From Plasmodiophora brassicae (lineage: Eukaryota; Endomyxa; Phytomyxea; Plasmodiophorida; Plasmodiophoridae): 64,000 nt of DNA. A program made the translations under genes and the position numbers. Shown piece by piece: positions 20,273 through 30,665 of the stretch. Every line of letters begins with the position of its first letter. Within the stretch, counting starts at the first letter, position 1. The stretch spans positions 744,001 through 808,000 of the forward strand of contig JASFAU010000014.1 in the NCBI GenBank assembly GCA_039704465.1, written 5' to 3'. Under the pieces are notes generated by a model. It saw only the letters and a program-made list of their open reading frames with translations, was not told the origin of the DNA and searched no databases.

Positions 20273-20812
20273 ATGCGTCACATTGCGATCATATTGGCTG
20301 TCCAGGCGGGGATAGGCGTGGCGATGGATTATGCGGACGATTTCGAGAGGGGCGCGCGAGACTGGATTGAGAATGAGGTGCGCGCTGCGGCAGAGCAGCA
20401 TAACAGGTTGGTTGAGGAGGACACGCGGAGGAAGATGGAGATCCTTGAGCAGGCGCAGGCCGAGAGGAACGCGTCGCGCGTGCCGACTGAATTCGGAATG
20501 ACGTACATGCGCTGGAATGAGGTGCTGGTGCCGCGGGTCCGGGAGGCAGGTGCGGTTAGGTTCCTGGCGCCGCAACCGAGACAAATGAATCCTCGGCCGC
20601 CAATTCGGTCATGGGCGGCAGGAATCGAAGCCGACGACGACCCACCTCCCGAACCGCCTTCCGAGCTTAGTATGGCCAGCCTGCCTTTCGTCGGGTTCTT
20701 TCTCGCCTGGGTTGCTCTCTTGGTAAGCCTACTCGGGAAACGCAAGCACACGCATGGACGGCCTCAAACACTGTTTTACGAAGAGGGCAGGGATGGCGTC
20801 CTTTTGTGGTGA
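20273..20812 (+). CDS. small single-pass membrane protein, unassigned
   Basis: Single exon of 179 residues. It opens with a signal-peptide-like segment (MRHIAIILAVQAGIGVAM). A charged helical region rich in Glu, Arg and Ala follows (residues 20-75), then a proline-rich spacer, and one strong transmembrane segment near residues 142-160 (LPFVGFFLAWVALLVSLL) followed by GKRKH. This is type I topology with a short basic cytoplasmic tail. No domain is recognised. The length, clean ATG and topology support a real gene, but conservation cannot be judged here. Confidence 0.5.
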   Translation: MRHIAIILAVQAGIGVAMDYADDFERGARDWIENEVRAAAEQHNRLVEEDTRRKMEILEQAQAERNASRVPTEFGMTYMRWNEVLVPRVREAGAVRFLAPQPRQMNPRPPIRSWAAGIEADDDPPPEPPSELSMASLPFVGFFLAWVALLVSLLGKRKHTHGRPQTLFYEEGRDGVLLW

Positions 20813-21185
20813 TACAACAGTTCGTAATTCGATGGTTTTATGGCGTTTCGGATAGGTTGCATTGAACGCCAAGTGGCGTTCCATCTGGCGACCGCTGGGC
20901 GGACCTTCTACCGCGGTGGTGTGCCCTCCCCCCTCGTTCAGCACAGGTGGCACCGTTGGTGTCAACGATGGTAATGAGCCGCAATGTTGACGCGAATACC
21001 GCTGGTTGTTGTGGCGGTATGATGGTGGCCTACGTAGGTCGATGGGTTGAATGTCGCGAATAGTGCCCGCCAACACTCAGCTGCGCTGTGGCACGAGCTG
21101 AGACTTGCTGCGGTCGCAGCAGACTCTTGCTCCTCGGTGTGCGTGCTCTTGGGCAGGTCCCGCGATCCGCGGACTGTTTCGTCGA
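20813..21185. other. intergenic, nothing supported
   Basis: Spacer between two plus-strand genes, presumably the kanadaptin promoter. No clear motif. Confidence 0.35.
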
Positions 21186-22886
21186 ATGAGCAGCACTGAT
21201 GATGTGGGGACGCGCCTGGGCAGGTACATTCCGCCGCGCTGGTCGGTGAGGCCCGAGGCGGACGATGTCGCCGGGCTACGCCTGGAGGTGATCCGGCAGG
21301 GCGTGGCGCTGTCGTCGTCGGAGACGATCCCGCTCGACGAGCGCCCGTTCACGATCCTTGGCCGGCAGCCGGACGTCTGCCATCGCGCGCTCCTGCACCC
21401 ATCGATCAGTCGACAGCATGCCGTCGTTCAGCATGGCCCGCACGGCGCTGTATTCATCAACGATCTGGGGTCGACCCATGGCACCGTCGTCAATAAGAAG
21501 CGGCTGGTCGCTGGGCAGTTCCACCCGCTTCGTGTCGGCGACGTTGTTCGATTCGGGCAATCGCAGCGGATTTACTGTGTCGAAGGGCCGGAACGGCTTC
21601 GGCCACCAGAGTGGCAGACTCTGCAGGGCCCCGTTGCAGCCATCCCACAACGCCCCGCTGCTGTTGATTCGACGACGACGACGGCGACTGCGGACGAACC
21701 CGACAGCGATGCCGTTGAAGAATCAGAATCCGACGATGACATGGATGACCTGGAGGAGTACCTAACGTCGGGCACCGCGCAGAACAACACGCTGAACGAT
21801 AGGCAGAGGAAGGTCGTCGACACTATTGTCAAGCGACGGACGAAGCTCAACGTCAGTCGTTGTTCGTACGGTGTTGGGACGCATGTCGCTAAAGCGCTTG
21901 AATGACAGCACGTGAAGAAGGAAGCGGAGACGCTGCAAAGCAAGGAATCGATCAATGGGTCCCTGAGCGCTGGGCAGAAGTCGGCGCTGACGCGATGCAT
22001 GGAGCAGCTGGCGACGCTGCAAGCGGAGGTCGATGGTATGTTGGAGGACTTGATCAGGAGGTTGAAAGACAAGAGGCGGGGGCGGAAATCTGAGTCGTCG
22101 AAGCCGACCCTGAGGCGGCCACGACCGACTGACGATGATGACGAAAATGACGATTTCTACGATCGAACAAAAGCGACAGCCATGTCTGAAGCGAAACGGC
22201 AGAGGCGGGTGAAGGCAGTGGAGACGCTGTCATCGCTGAAAGCCCAGCTGACGAATGTTGCCGACCGTGAGCAGGAGCTGGCGCGCAAGATTGCCGAATT
22301 GCAGAGCAAAGCCCAGAGCGCCCCAGAGGAGACGGAAGATGAACTTGACAGCTATATGGCCAGCATTGGGAAGGCTGGAGCCGCTCAGCAGGTTGTATCG
22401 ATGCAGGAGAAGTTGAATCACCTTGCGGATGAACGAGATCGCCTGGAGAAGTTAATCCGCATAGCGACGCCGGCTGGGTCTCACCTTGTGCCTTCTGCTG
22501 ATTGGGCGCATACCACTGTCGCGAAGGCTATTTCTAAGGAGCCTGTACGCGCACAGGACCCCACTCATGAAGAGCGACAAGACAAGTCTGGCCCTGCCGT
22601 CGCACCTGAACCGAAGCAGAACCTATTACCAATGTCAACGCCGGCGGCGTTACCAACGGAGACGGTAGCATCGGCAGACACCTATATTCTACCTGGAATA
22701 GACGATCTGCAACGTAAAGGCGGCTTACTGATTCCCAGGAGGCACTCCACGAGAAGACGCGCCGAAGAAAGCGTCTGCAACGAAGATGGCATCGTGGCCG
22801 AGATTGAACACGTTTCTGACTGGGTGCCTCCAGTGCATCAAACTGGCGACGGGCGAACATCTCTCAATGAAAAACTTGGTTATTGA
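21186..22886 (+). CDS. SLC4A1AP: kanadaptin homologue (SLC4A1AP), FHA-domain protein
   Basis: Two exons, 21186-21851 and 21909-22886, joined over a 57-nt intron in phase 0; 547 residues. N-terminus: PPRWSVRP, LEVIRQGVAL, then an FHA domain with GRQPDVCHRALLHPSISRQHAVVQ and NDLGSTHGTVVNKKRL, RVGDVVRFGQS and the family word EGPERL. The middle is acidic (EESESDDDMDDLEEYL) followed by coiled coils. The extreme C-terminus DWVPPVHQTGDGRTSLNEKLGY is the highly conserved kanadaptin tail, confirming the frame and the stop. FHA domains bind phosphothreonine. Kanadaptin is a nuclear protein linked to splicing complexes; its original link to the anion exchanger is disputed. Confidence 0.9.
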
Positions 22887-23049
22887 AGTTGCTGCCGGTC
22901 CACTATCAGTTATGGTGTGTGATTCATCAGGGGTCCAAACATGTAGAAGCGCATTCGCACACACGTAGCAGGCAAAGTTGACGATACGGGAGCGGGGCTG
23001 CCATCTCCACAGGCCGCCCGTCCGACGATCAGGCTGCCTTTCGATCGCC

Positions 23050-23322
23050 ATGTACTGTATTGGTTTTCCAGTCCTTGTGTTGGGATTGTCTCAAGCGCAG
23101 ACTGATTCACGACATAAACTGGCGCACAGTCCACAAACGCAAGCGCCGGAAGCCCAGCACTCAACTACTTACACCTATCAACAGCGAATACCAGCATCGT
23201 GGTGCCTGCTTCAGGCCGTACAAGCACTTCATCAACTTCCATACCCAACCTGGTCTTTGAACGCATGCATCTTGATCCGCTGGTTAGCAGGCCGTTGTAC
23301 GTCGTTCACTCACGGTCGGTGA
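23050..23322 (+). CDS. possible small secreted protein, unassigned
   Basis: An open frame of 90 residues whose ATG is followed by a signal-peptide-like segment (MYCIGFPVLVLGLSQA), then Gln/Thr-rich sequence. No domain and no second line of support. It lies in the gene-poor stretch after kanadaptin, and the downstream half could as well be noncoding. Confidence 0.25.
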   Translation: MYCIGFPVLVLGLSQAQTDSRHKLAHSPQTQAPEAQHSTTYTYQQRIPASWCLLQAVQALHQLPYPTWSLNACILIRWLAGRCTSFTHGR

Positions 23323-23479
23323 CGACAGCACAGTACTTGTCATATGGCTGTTGCAGCTGCTTTATGGATGGAGCGTCCACACTCTTCGTCTTCGGACGGG
23401 TGGCTCATGATGTTTAATGCTCGTGGCTCTAACGCAGACTCGGCATTCGTCGAACTAGCTGATAACAATCAGACACCGG

Positions 23480-23575
23480 TCCTGGATCGGATTCCGATTG
23501 AGTGTAAGTGACTACTGAGAAAGGGACTCCTGGATCGGATTCCGATCGAGTGTAAGTGAGTACTGAGAGAGGGAG
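23480..23575. repeat. 48-bp tandem duplication (two units)
   Basis: Units 23480-23527 and 23528-23575 differ at about five positions. Each begins tcctggatcggattccgat and contains gagtgtaagtga. The unit length is a multiple of three, and on the minus strand both units translate to near-identical 16-residue repeats (TYTxSESDPG) inside the frame 23429-23635. Confidence 0.85.
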
Positions 23576-24191
23576 ACCTCTAGAGTTTATGACGTCTCCG
23601 GCATCATATATAACCAGATATACCACATGCGGCACTGATCCCTATGTTGCCAAATGACAACTGCGAGGCGTGACAAGTCTAGCAGTGACGTCACGACGTT
23701 TCGTTCGATCGATCTCTGGGAACGATGTGCCATGGTGGTGGCGGCACGTCGAAGTGCCGTTGGTGGGTGTGGTTCAGTTGTGAAGCAACTTTGTGCCGTC
23801 AGACCTAATCCAAACTGGGTTTCACAAGTTGGCCACAACGGCAATGCCCGCACCGCGTAAGCGTCTCTACGAAGAGACGAAACCGTCAGCAACGTCCCTC
23901 GTGGCCTACACGGCATCGGCGCGATCGTCACTCAGCCGGACAACCTGTAGTGCCACAGGCCTGCAATTGCTGCAAGCGCGGTCATCCAGCACGCGTCGTG
24001 ACAGCGGCCATGTACGCCAGGTGGTTCGCATGCAGGGCGCGGCAATGTGCTGTGGGAACCCCACCGACACTGCTGTATGAGAACGGGTCAGGAACGTCCA
24101 TCGTTTTAGTAAACACGTGGGCGCAAAGACTTTAGCGCCTACGCCTTGGCCGTCCTGTTCGTCTGGTAAATCTGGTACGGCGCCTCGTTCG

Positions 24192-24375
24192 CCTGGTCGT
24201 TGTTGCTGTTCGGGTCTTTCACGCAGCGCCTGATTGCCGAGCAGAACCTCCGTCAGGCTGTTCGACGATTCCAGCCTTGTCCCCGCTGAGAAGGGCACGT
24301 CACCGGGACGTTCATGATCAGCGTGTCAGCGCGGGTGTTCGGCTCTGATCGTGTAGGGCGCGTTCGACCGGATCG
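24192..24375 (-). repeat. inverted repeat arm, partner of 25183-25369
   Basis: Read on the minus strand, this segment matches the plus strand at 25183-25369. Shared blocks include tacacgatcagagccgaac, ccggtgacgtgccc, cggggacaagg and ccgaacagcaacaac. Identity is about 70 percent by eye. On this arm the translation ends in DPNSNNDQANEAPYQIY, a Asn-rich tail reminiscent of the small protein at 27398-27684. Confidence 0.6.
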
Positions 24376-25182
24376 AGCACGGAAGGCAAAGGCAACTGGC
24401 CCGTATCGTCCACGCTGTTGGGACCGCGCTTCACGAACGTGGCCGCCAACGAAGTATAACTGCCTGGAGGTGCACCGCGCGTCTGGGAGACGTCGACCTC
24501 ACTCTGTAAAGGACGCTCGGCAGGGAATTTCTTGTTCGCACGCACCCGCAAAGGTGGCCATCACGAGTTCTACCAACAAGAAGCACATCACCGACGACTC
24601 AACGTCGACGCCGATCGTGGCGTACATCACCACCCGGAAGTACAGTTGCTAGCGGTCGCTAGCAAATCAGCCAGCGCATCAGAACACGGCGGCTGCGCCG
24701 ACCACCGAACACACCCGAGACCGAGGCGCCCGCGTGAAAAGCGCGAAACCCGAATTACAATCAGCCGCCGAACAACGCGCGAAACGAAAGATACGCCACG
24801 CCTCGAGCTGCGGCTGCCATCGGTATCGACGGCTCTTGCCACTGTCTCTGCGTCACGATCGCTGCAACAACGGCCCGGTCGTGCAGTGATGACACCAGCC
24901 CAGCAACGGTAACAGCTAGCTCGAGGTGACCCGCGCTACGATAACGGTTGCACGATGGCGCGCGTTGCCGTTGGAACCAAGCGGTTTGCGTTGCAAGGTG
25001 CTCCTTGGCGAAAAATGAACTCGTGAATGGTCACCATTGCGGGAACGCGCGGACGAGAATTCTGCCGAGCGTCCATTGCAGAGCGAGATGGACACGTCTT
25101 GCTGACGCGCTGGCGAATCTCCAGGCAGTTAGGTATCCTTCGTTAGCGTCAAACGTGGTTCCTTCAGCGTGGACGGTACACT

Positions 25183-25369
25183 CGATCCGCACGGAACCCG
25201 CTGTACACGATCAGAGCCGAACTCCCGTGCCGGCTGTCGGACGCGCTGATGAACGCCCCGGTGACGTGCCCTCCTCAACGGGGACAAGGACCGGAAGCCG
25301 TCCAGCAGCCTGAATGAGGCCCTGCTCGGCATTCAGACGCTTTTTGAACGAGCCGAACAGCAACAACAA
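25183..25369 (+). repeat. inverted repeat arm, partner of 24192-24375
   Basis: Second arm of the 185-bp diverged inverted repeat. It ends about 30 bp before the ATG of the metallophosphoesterase, so that gene's promoter region is made of repeat-derived sequence. Confidence 0.6.
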
Positions 25370-25400
25370 GCGCCCCGTTGTTGCCCGGCTCACAGACACG

Positions 25401-26147
25401 ATGTCGATGCCTGCGGACGGACTGGCCCCAGCGATCGTGTACGTCGCGCGCGAGTCGACTGTGTGGCAGTGGCCGCTCGTCGAGATGCTCCGGTACTGGG
25501 TCAGCCCATGGTCATCGCCGTCCTCGCCGGTCCGCCGTCGTCTGTCGGGCAAGACGGTCGTGTGCGTGTCGGATACGCATGGTCACCACCGGTCGTTGGA
25601 TGTCCCGGACGGCGATATCCTGATTCACGCTGGCGATTACACGTTGTTCGGGGACCGCGACGGCGCCGTCGACTTCAATGCGTGGCTGGGCGACATCCGC
25701 AACCGGTTCAAGGCGATCGTCGTTGTGCAGGGCAACCACGAGTACAACGCCGAATGGAAACGCGAAGCCGCATCGATCCTTTCGAACGCGACCCTTCTCC
25801 GTGACGAATGCGTCACGGTCGACGGCATCGTCATGTACGGCTGCGAGTTCAGCTGGGCGTGCCGGGGTCGTAATCCGTACCACGACCAGATTCCCGCTGA
25901 CGTGGACATCATTGTGACGCATTGCCCGGCGCGTGGGTACGGCGACGGTAACCATGGGTGCCCGTCGATGCTCGCTCGGGTCGAGCACCTGCGCCCGGGA
26001 CTGGTCGTTAGCGGTCACGTGCACGGTGGGCGATCCGTCCAGCAGGGGCGCTCGCAATCCCTGCGCGGGACGACATTCGTCAATGCGGCTACTGTCGAAT
26101 CACATCACCGCCTTACGAAGCAACCCGTTGTCGTACGGTTCCCGTGA
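25401..26147 (+). CDS. calcineurin-like metallophosphoesterase (MPPED1/2, UPF0046 type)
   Basis: Single exon; the ATG at 25401 is chosen because the open frame upstream is repeat-derived. 248 residues. All five metal-binding motifs are visible in order: SDTHGHH (D-x-H), HAGDYT (GD), QGNHEYN (GNHE), VTHCPARGYGD (H), and SGHVHGG (GH-x-H). The D-x-GDG/N-H-E spacing matches the MPPED group (short phosphoesterases that hydrolyse cyclic nucleotides in animals and nucleotides or phosphodiesters in bacteria). The N-terminal 55 residues before KTVVCVSDTHG have no family match. No signal peptide is clear. It stands alone in a gene-poor stretch. Confidence 0.85.
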   Translation: MSMPADGLAPAIVYVARESTVWQWPLVEMLRYWVSPWSSPSSPVRRRLSGKTVVCVSDTHGHHRSLDVPDGDILIHAGDYTLFGDRDGAVDFNAWLGDIRNRFKAIVVVQGNHEYNAEWKREAASILSNATLLRDECVTVDGIVMYGCEFSWACRGRNPYHDQIPADVDIIVTHCPARGYGDGNHGCPSMLARVEHLRPGLVVSGHVHGGRSVQQGRSQSLRGTTFVNAATVESHHRLTKQPVVVRFP

Positions 26148-27397
26148 CATGCGCGTAGACGCAGATCGTTACATCTACACGATTTGCAACTGAGTGTGGA
26201 AACATTCGTCTCCGATCGTCGTGCGATTCGCTTCGCCGCAAATGAAATCACCTGTCGTGCATAGTAATGTTAGCGCCAGTAGGCGCATCGCAGCAACCGA
26301 ATCGCGACGGAAAGATGCGGGCCATCTCGCCAGGAATGCCTCAGGAGTCCCTAAGCCGCCGAAAGCAGGCGACGACGGGCTTCACCGCTGTGCTCTGAAT
26401 CTGCTGGCACTTTTCGTCAGTTCTTTCGGTTGCCGTTGCTTGAACTCATTAGCGGCACGAAGGACGATGGTCAACCGTCCCCTAGCACAGCCGCAACCCC
26501 TCAACAAATCACGCGATGGCGTATCGAAGGTACCCGCGACGATTGGCGACAGGTTTCAACGGCGCGCGGCGCTTCCGGCGGAATACTCGAATACTCGTTT
26601 GCGGCGCAGAGCCAATGTTTCGTCGCGCGCGCTGGCTTGTCCGTTCACACTATCCTGACCCGATTGCCCACCCGGTGCAGCATCAGGACCAACATTGCCA
26701 TCGACAGCGGGGAACGTCCACTCGGTGCTGGCGATCGTGCCGAAGAACATCGACAGACCTCTCTAATATGCTTCCTATACGCCTTCTGTGTGTCCTCCAC
26801 ACCGGTGCCGTGCTCTCGAACAGGTCGAATGGCTCGTCAAGGACGTCCAAGCCATACCGGTTACTGGCGGCGAGGTCACCAGCTTCAGCGAACGCGTTGA
26901 TGGCCTCAACCTGGGTTGCCGGGAGCTGATATCGTTTCGAGCTGGGACGGCGTCGATCGCGTTGCCGTACCATGGCCCATCAGCAGGTGAGAGGACAACA
27001 GGTCTACTGCGTGTAAACGACCCGCTGTTGCCTTCACTGTCGTACGACGTCGACTCGTTCGTGTTAACGTTGCTGCAATCGAAGTCGAGCGGACTGCCGA
27101 CGTTGCTGAGTCAAATTGCTGGCACTGATGGACTCATACATGTTGCTGTTTTCGACTAAGGCAATGCAGAAAAGCCAAGGGTCTGCCTGCATATCGTGAG
27201 GGATGGCAGGCACATGACTCCCACCGACTCGTGATCAGGGATCGTTGAGGAACGCTAGTTCGCGAAAGTACGGAGCGTCCTGGCATACAGGCGTCAGACG
27301 GTTCCAGACCCTCTGGAAGGTAGCATTGCGCGCAAACAACACCAGTAAACAAATGTATTGACAAACGACAATGCGTCAAACGCGACACCGAACAGGT
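26148..27397. other. 1.25-kb stretch without a confident gene
   Basis: Short overlapping frames only. The segment 27004-27125 on the minus strand resembles the intron end and second exon of the small gene at 27398-27684. Nothing else is supported. Confidence 0.4.
27004..27125 (-). pseudogene. relic or diverged copy of the small YSN-rich protein, second exon
   Basis: On the minus strand the acceptor sequence cttcgattgcag is identical to that of the gene at 27398-27684. The following codons (NVNTNESTSYDSEGNSGSF) parallel its second exon (NPSGSTYYNDGKGGSVY). I cannot find a matching first exon, so this is probably a broken tandem copy. Confidence 0.45.
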
Positions 27398-27684
27398 CTA
27401 CTTCTTGGACGACGACGACGTCGACGTGTAAACCGACCCGCCCTTGCCGTCATTGTAGTACGTCGAGCCGCTCGGGTTGCTGCAATCGAAGACGGTTAGA
27501 GTACGGTGGGGACGCCGCGGCCTCAACCAATGTGCAGTACAGACCTGTAGTAGTAAGAGCCATTGCTGTTCGAGTAATGATAACTGTTGCTGTTGGCCGC
27601 CGACGTGCCGTAGTTACGCGAGCAGTAGTGGTTGCCCTGCGAGTTCGTCCCGCTGCTCTTGTACGTGTACCCGCCCTTTGGCAT
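27398..27684 (-). CDS. small Tyr/Ser/Asn/Gly-rich protein, spliced, 73 residues
   Basis: Two exons, 27684-27545 and 27479-27398, with a 65-nt intron. It becomes visible only after splicing, which joins ...SNSNGSYYY to SNPSGSTYYND. The protein starts MPKGGYTYKSSGTNSQGNHY, has one cysteine (HYCSRNYG), and continues as tyrosine-serine-asparagine repeats ending in STSSSSKK. It has no signal peptide and no membrane segment. I recall similar short proteins of unknown function in fungi and other eukaryotes, but cannot verify this here. The regular Y-S-N pattern suggests a beta-rich or disordered chain. A diverged copy lies at 27004-27125. Confidence 0.7.
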
Positions 27685-27829
27685 CTTGGTCGTTCACGTT
27701 CCTGACTCGATTGCAGAATGACTCGTTTTCGCCTCCGAGCGTCCGCACTCCGCACCCGGCACCCCGTCCCCCCGACGACCATCGGCAACTGGAATTCAGG
27801 GCCCGATTCAGGGCCCTGAACCGAATTTG

Positions 27830-28398
27830 GCAACTCGCCCTTGGCCCCATGAGACCGTGGCCGCGGGACTTACGCGCGACGTTGCCGTTGCCAGCAACGG
27901 AACTGTTAATTGGCTTTCCCTTCTACACGGAGATGGGCTGCCGGTCCTTCCGCGTGAATTCAGCTTGCTGGTTGACGTCGGGGGACTCAGTAGCCGTTTG
28001 ACGATGTTGGCTCCGGACAACCCGATGCAGCGACGTCCGCTGGTGTTTAGCGCGGTTCCGGTGACGTTCAGTAGGGACGCAACAATACCAACTTGGAGCC
28101 TGGCCTTCGAACGCTTGTGCGCAAGTTATGGCATCGTCACATCATTGCCGGTGCACTTCGACGGGGGCAGAGCCTAAATGCCACAAGAACCATCCAGACC
28201 TCGCCAGGATATGATCCAAGCATGATCGCCGTCCCACGTTCCGATAAATGTTATGTATTTTACAGTAAACAGCAGATTCCCGACGAAGGTTTGGTGCTGC
28301 TAGCAGGATGGCCCAACAATGGCATCGCCCGTCACAAAGTAGTGACGTCCGCCGATGACTATTCAGCATTAACACCCCTATGCAACAACAGACGTTAG
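27830..28398 (+). CDS. possible two-exon gene, 5' end not found, unassigned
   Basis: An open plus frame from about 27830 (no ATG; an earlier exon is needed) carries a hydrophobic-patterned stretch (REFSLLVDVGGLSSRLTML, IPTWSLAFERLCASYGIV). A 47-nt GT-AG candidate intron, 28149-28195, joins it to TSPGYDPSMIAVP, KCYVFYSKQQIPDEGLVLLAGWP and a stop at 28398. The spliced reading looks protein-like on both sides, but no family is recognised and the start is missing. It may be a remnant. Confidence 0.3.
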
Positions 28399-28429
28399 TA
28401 ACGGCCAGGGCTACGACAATAATTGTTGG

Positions 28430-29100
28430 GAATTGAATGGAATTCAGAACATTGTCTGTCATCAAATTGATTTACAGATGGCACTTCCTATTTTGACAAT
28501 GGATGCATCATTTGAAAAAGTGGAGACGAAACGTTTGCTTACTTTGCACAACCACTGGTTGCCAGGCGCGTGCGAAATACGACCATCGATACTTGTCACT
28601 AAAGAAATCCTATGGTGAGCATACGATTCTCATAGCATCAAAATGAAACTGTAGGCGACCTCCGACACCGCCACGGTTACGGATGAAACGACGTGACAGT
28701 TTTAAATGATTGCCAAGATTAATGTCGGACTCTTAAATAAGAATGCCAAAGTAAGGCGCTACTGCATGGGGCAGTAGCCAAAGGCATCCTACTCTCAGCG
28801 TCCAGAAAATTACAAATTCTGAAAATATAGAACGCACCGTTATGTTATGAACTGCCTGGCCGGATGAGGGGCGGGCAGTTACGCAGGCACATGACCTATG
28901 AAAACGTGTCAGCACATGTTCGATTGGCTCAAAGAAATATTCCGCCAATAAACAACTCAGACAGTACTGGAATCTTCAACTGCATTCAGATATATGCTTG
29001 TTTCTTTGTTGTAAAACATCATCGAAATAGCAACCACACTCAACAAGACGATTACCATGACGCAACGGACTCGCTATTGCAACTGACAACTGGCGAGTGA
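28430..29100. other. AT-rich island, no supported gene
   Basis: Base composition falls clearly below the GC-rich norm of the window (runs such as tcaaattgatttacag, tgaaaatatag). The longest frames are about 60-78 residues, with no family or topology signal. Confidence 0.5.
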
Positions 29101-30103
29101 ACCCATGCGACTGCGGTGCCGCAGGGCGCACGAGTCCGCACGGTGTCCGCCACGGACTACCGTTCGCCCCTTATATGGTGGTGCCCTAAAACACAATGTG
29201 GACACGGGCGGACTCACGCCTGTATTTCACGCCAGCATCGGTGTGAATAGCGACCATGCCGACGAAGGCCCAGCCGGTGGCACTCTGCCGTGTCCGGGGC
29301 ATCCAGGTAAAGGGCAAGACGAAGGCGCTCGTGGAGCAGGGCTTTGCCGCGTATGTGCACGGTCGCCTCGGGAAACCTGGCTGTCGCGTTGCCGTCCTGG
29401 CGGCCCCGGACGTATTGACGATTGTCACCACCGGTACGCTGGCAAGCATGTCCTCGGACCCGCCTGCGTTGGCGCCTGTCCAGGTTGCCTCCGGCGTCGA
29501 CGCCCGGTTTGTTGACGACGACGACGCTGGCGCTGGGGGAAGCGACGACGGGCCCCGGGACTGCGACCTGGCCCGATACCGGGTCGTCGCAAGTACCAGC
29601 GGCGGCGACCCAGACGGCGCCGACGCCGATCCTATACCGCCAGAAGCTTCGTCTTTGAGCAGCGCCTTTGCACTACGAGATGGCCGTCGCGTCGTCGTCG
29701 TTCATGTGCTGCGGCTTCGCGCAGCGGATCTGCACGGTGATCGTCAAGCGCCGGCAGCGTCGGAACCACTGACGCCAATTGAAAGGATCCTTGCCGACCG
29801 TCCCCATGGCGCCAGCAAGCATCGCTCTCAGCAGCCCGCGCTGAAGCACTTCGGGCGGTTCCTGTAGCAGGGGCAGGCGGTGACGTGCGTGCGCGCCACG
29901 TCATGAGCTGTCTTGACGCTTGATGACGTCAGCCAGGACCTGCTGGAGCGCTTCGCCTCGTTCCTGCAACGTCACACGCCGACGGTGCAAAAGCACTCCA
30001 CGACGAATTTCCTGTTCCAGCTCAATGACGCGCTGGTGGATAGGTTCAAGGAGGGCGACCCGTCGTTGGACCTGCTGGACGCGTCTTGCTACCGCAAGGT
30101 GTG

Positions 30104-30354
30104 CGAACCGCAGGTCCTGCTTTTCCAGGAAGGTTGCCTCGCTGGCCCGTCCGAGGATGTTCCACAGGATCGTGAACAGGACGCTGCCGGTGAGACGCCG
30201 ACGAGTCAGATACGACCTCGGCGATGACGGAAGCGACGTCGCATCGATCGTGGGCCAATCGCGCGACATTGGACCTGCTGGGCGCATCTTGGTACCGCAA
30301 GGTGTGCCAGCAAATGCAAGACCATTACCGCCAGCACAGCAAGACGGACGGCAC
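30104..30354 (+). repeat. left arm of a 250-bp palindrome
   Basis: Matches the reverse complement of 30410-30665 at about 94 percent by eye, with a few small indels; the spacer is 55 bp. The arm contains recombinase catalytic sequence on its minus strand and core-binding sequence (ASWYRKVCQQMQ) on its plus strand. Confidence 0.9.
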
Positions 30355-30409
30355 CACCATGGTGGACCGCGCGCCAGCGTTCCACAAGGAGGGCGTTCCG
30401 GACGGTCGA

Positions 30410-30665
30410 GTGCCGTCCGTCTTGCTGCGCTGGCGGTAATGCTTTTGCATTTGCTGGCGCACCTTGCGGTACCAAGATGCGTCCAGCAGGTCCAATGTCA
30501 CGCGATTGGCCTACGATCGTTGCGACGTCGCTTCCGTCATCGCATCGCCTAGGTCGTATCTGACTCGTCGGCGTTTCACCGGCAGCGTCCTGTTCACGAT
30601 CCTATGGAACGTCCTCGGGCCGGCCAACGAGGCAACCTTCCTGGAAAAGCAGGACCTGCGGTTCG
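30410..30665 (-). repeat. right arm of a 250-bp palindrome
   Basis: Reverse-complement partner of 30104-30354. Read on the plus strand it encodes the recombinase piece TGSVLFTILWNVLG; on the minus strand it encodes ASWYRKVRQQMQKHYRQ. Confidence 0.9.

Larger units (their letters stand above)
22887..25400. other. 2.5-kb gene-poor stretch
   Basis: Apart from the possible small secreted protein, the 48-bp tandem repeat and the inverted-repeat arms, I find no family-like translation. At 24540-24652 the plus frame reads KVAITSSTNKKH...YSC, faintly like the small spliced protein at 27398-27684. The region looks like decaying duplicated sequence. Confidence 0.45.

Noticed and set aside
23480..23575. 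Possible CRISPR-like repeat
   Set aside because: Only two directly adjacent units without spacers, in a eukaryotic genome.
27795..27825. Small GGGCCC palindrome repeated in cagggcccgattcagggccctg
   Set aside because: Too short to mean more than a local duplication of eight bases.
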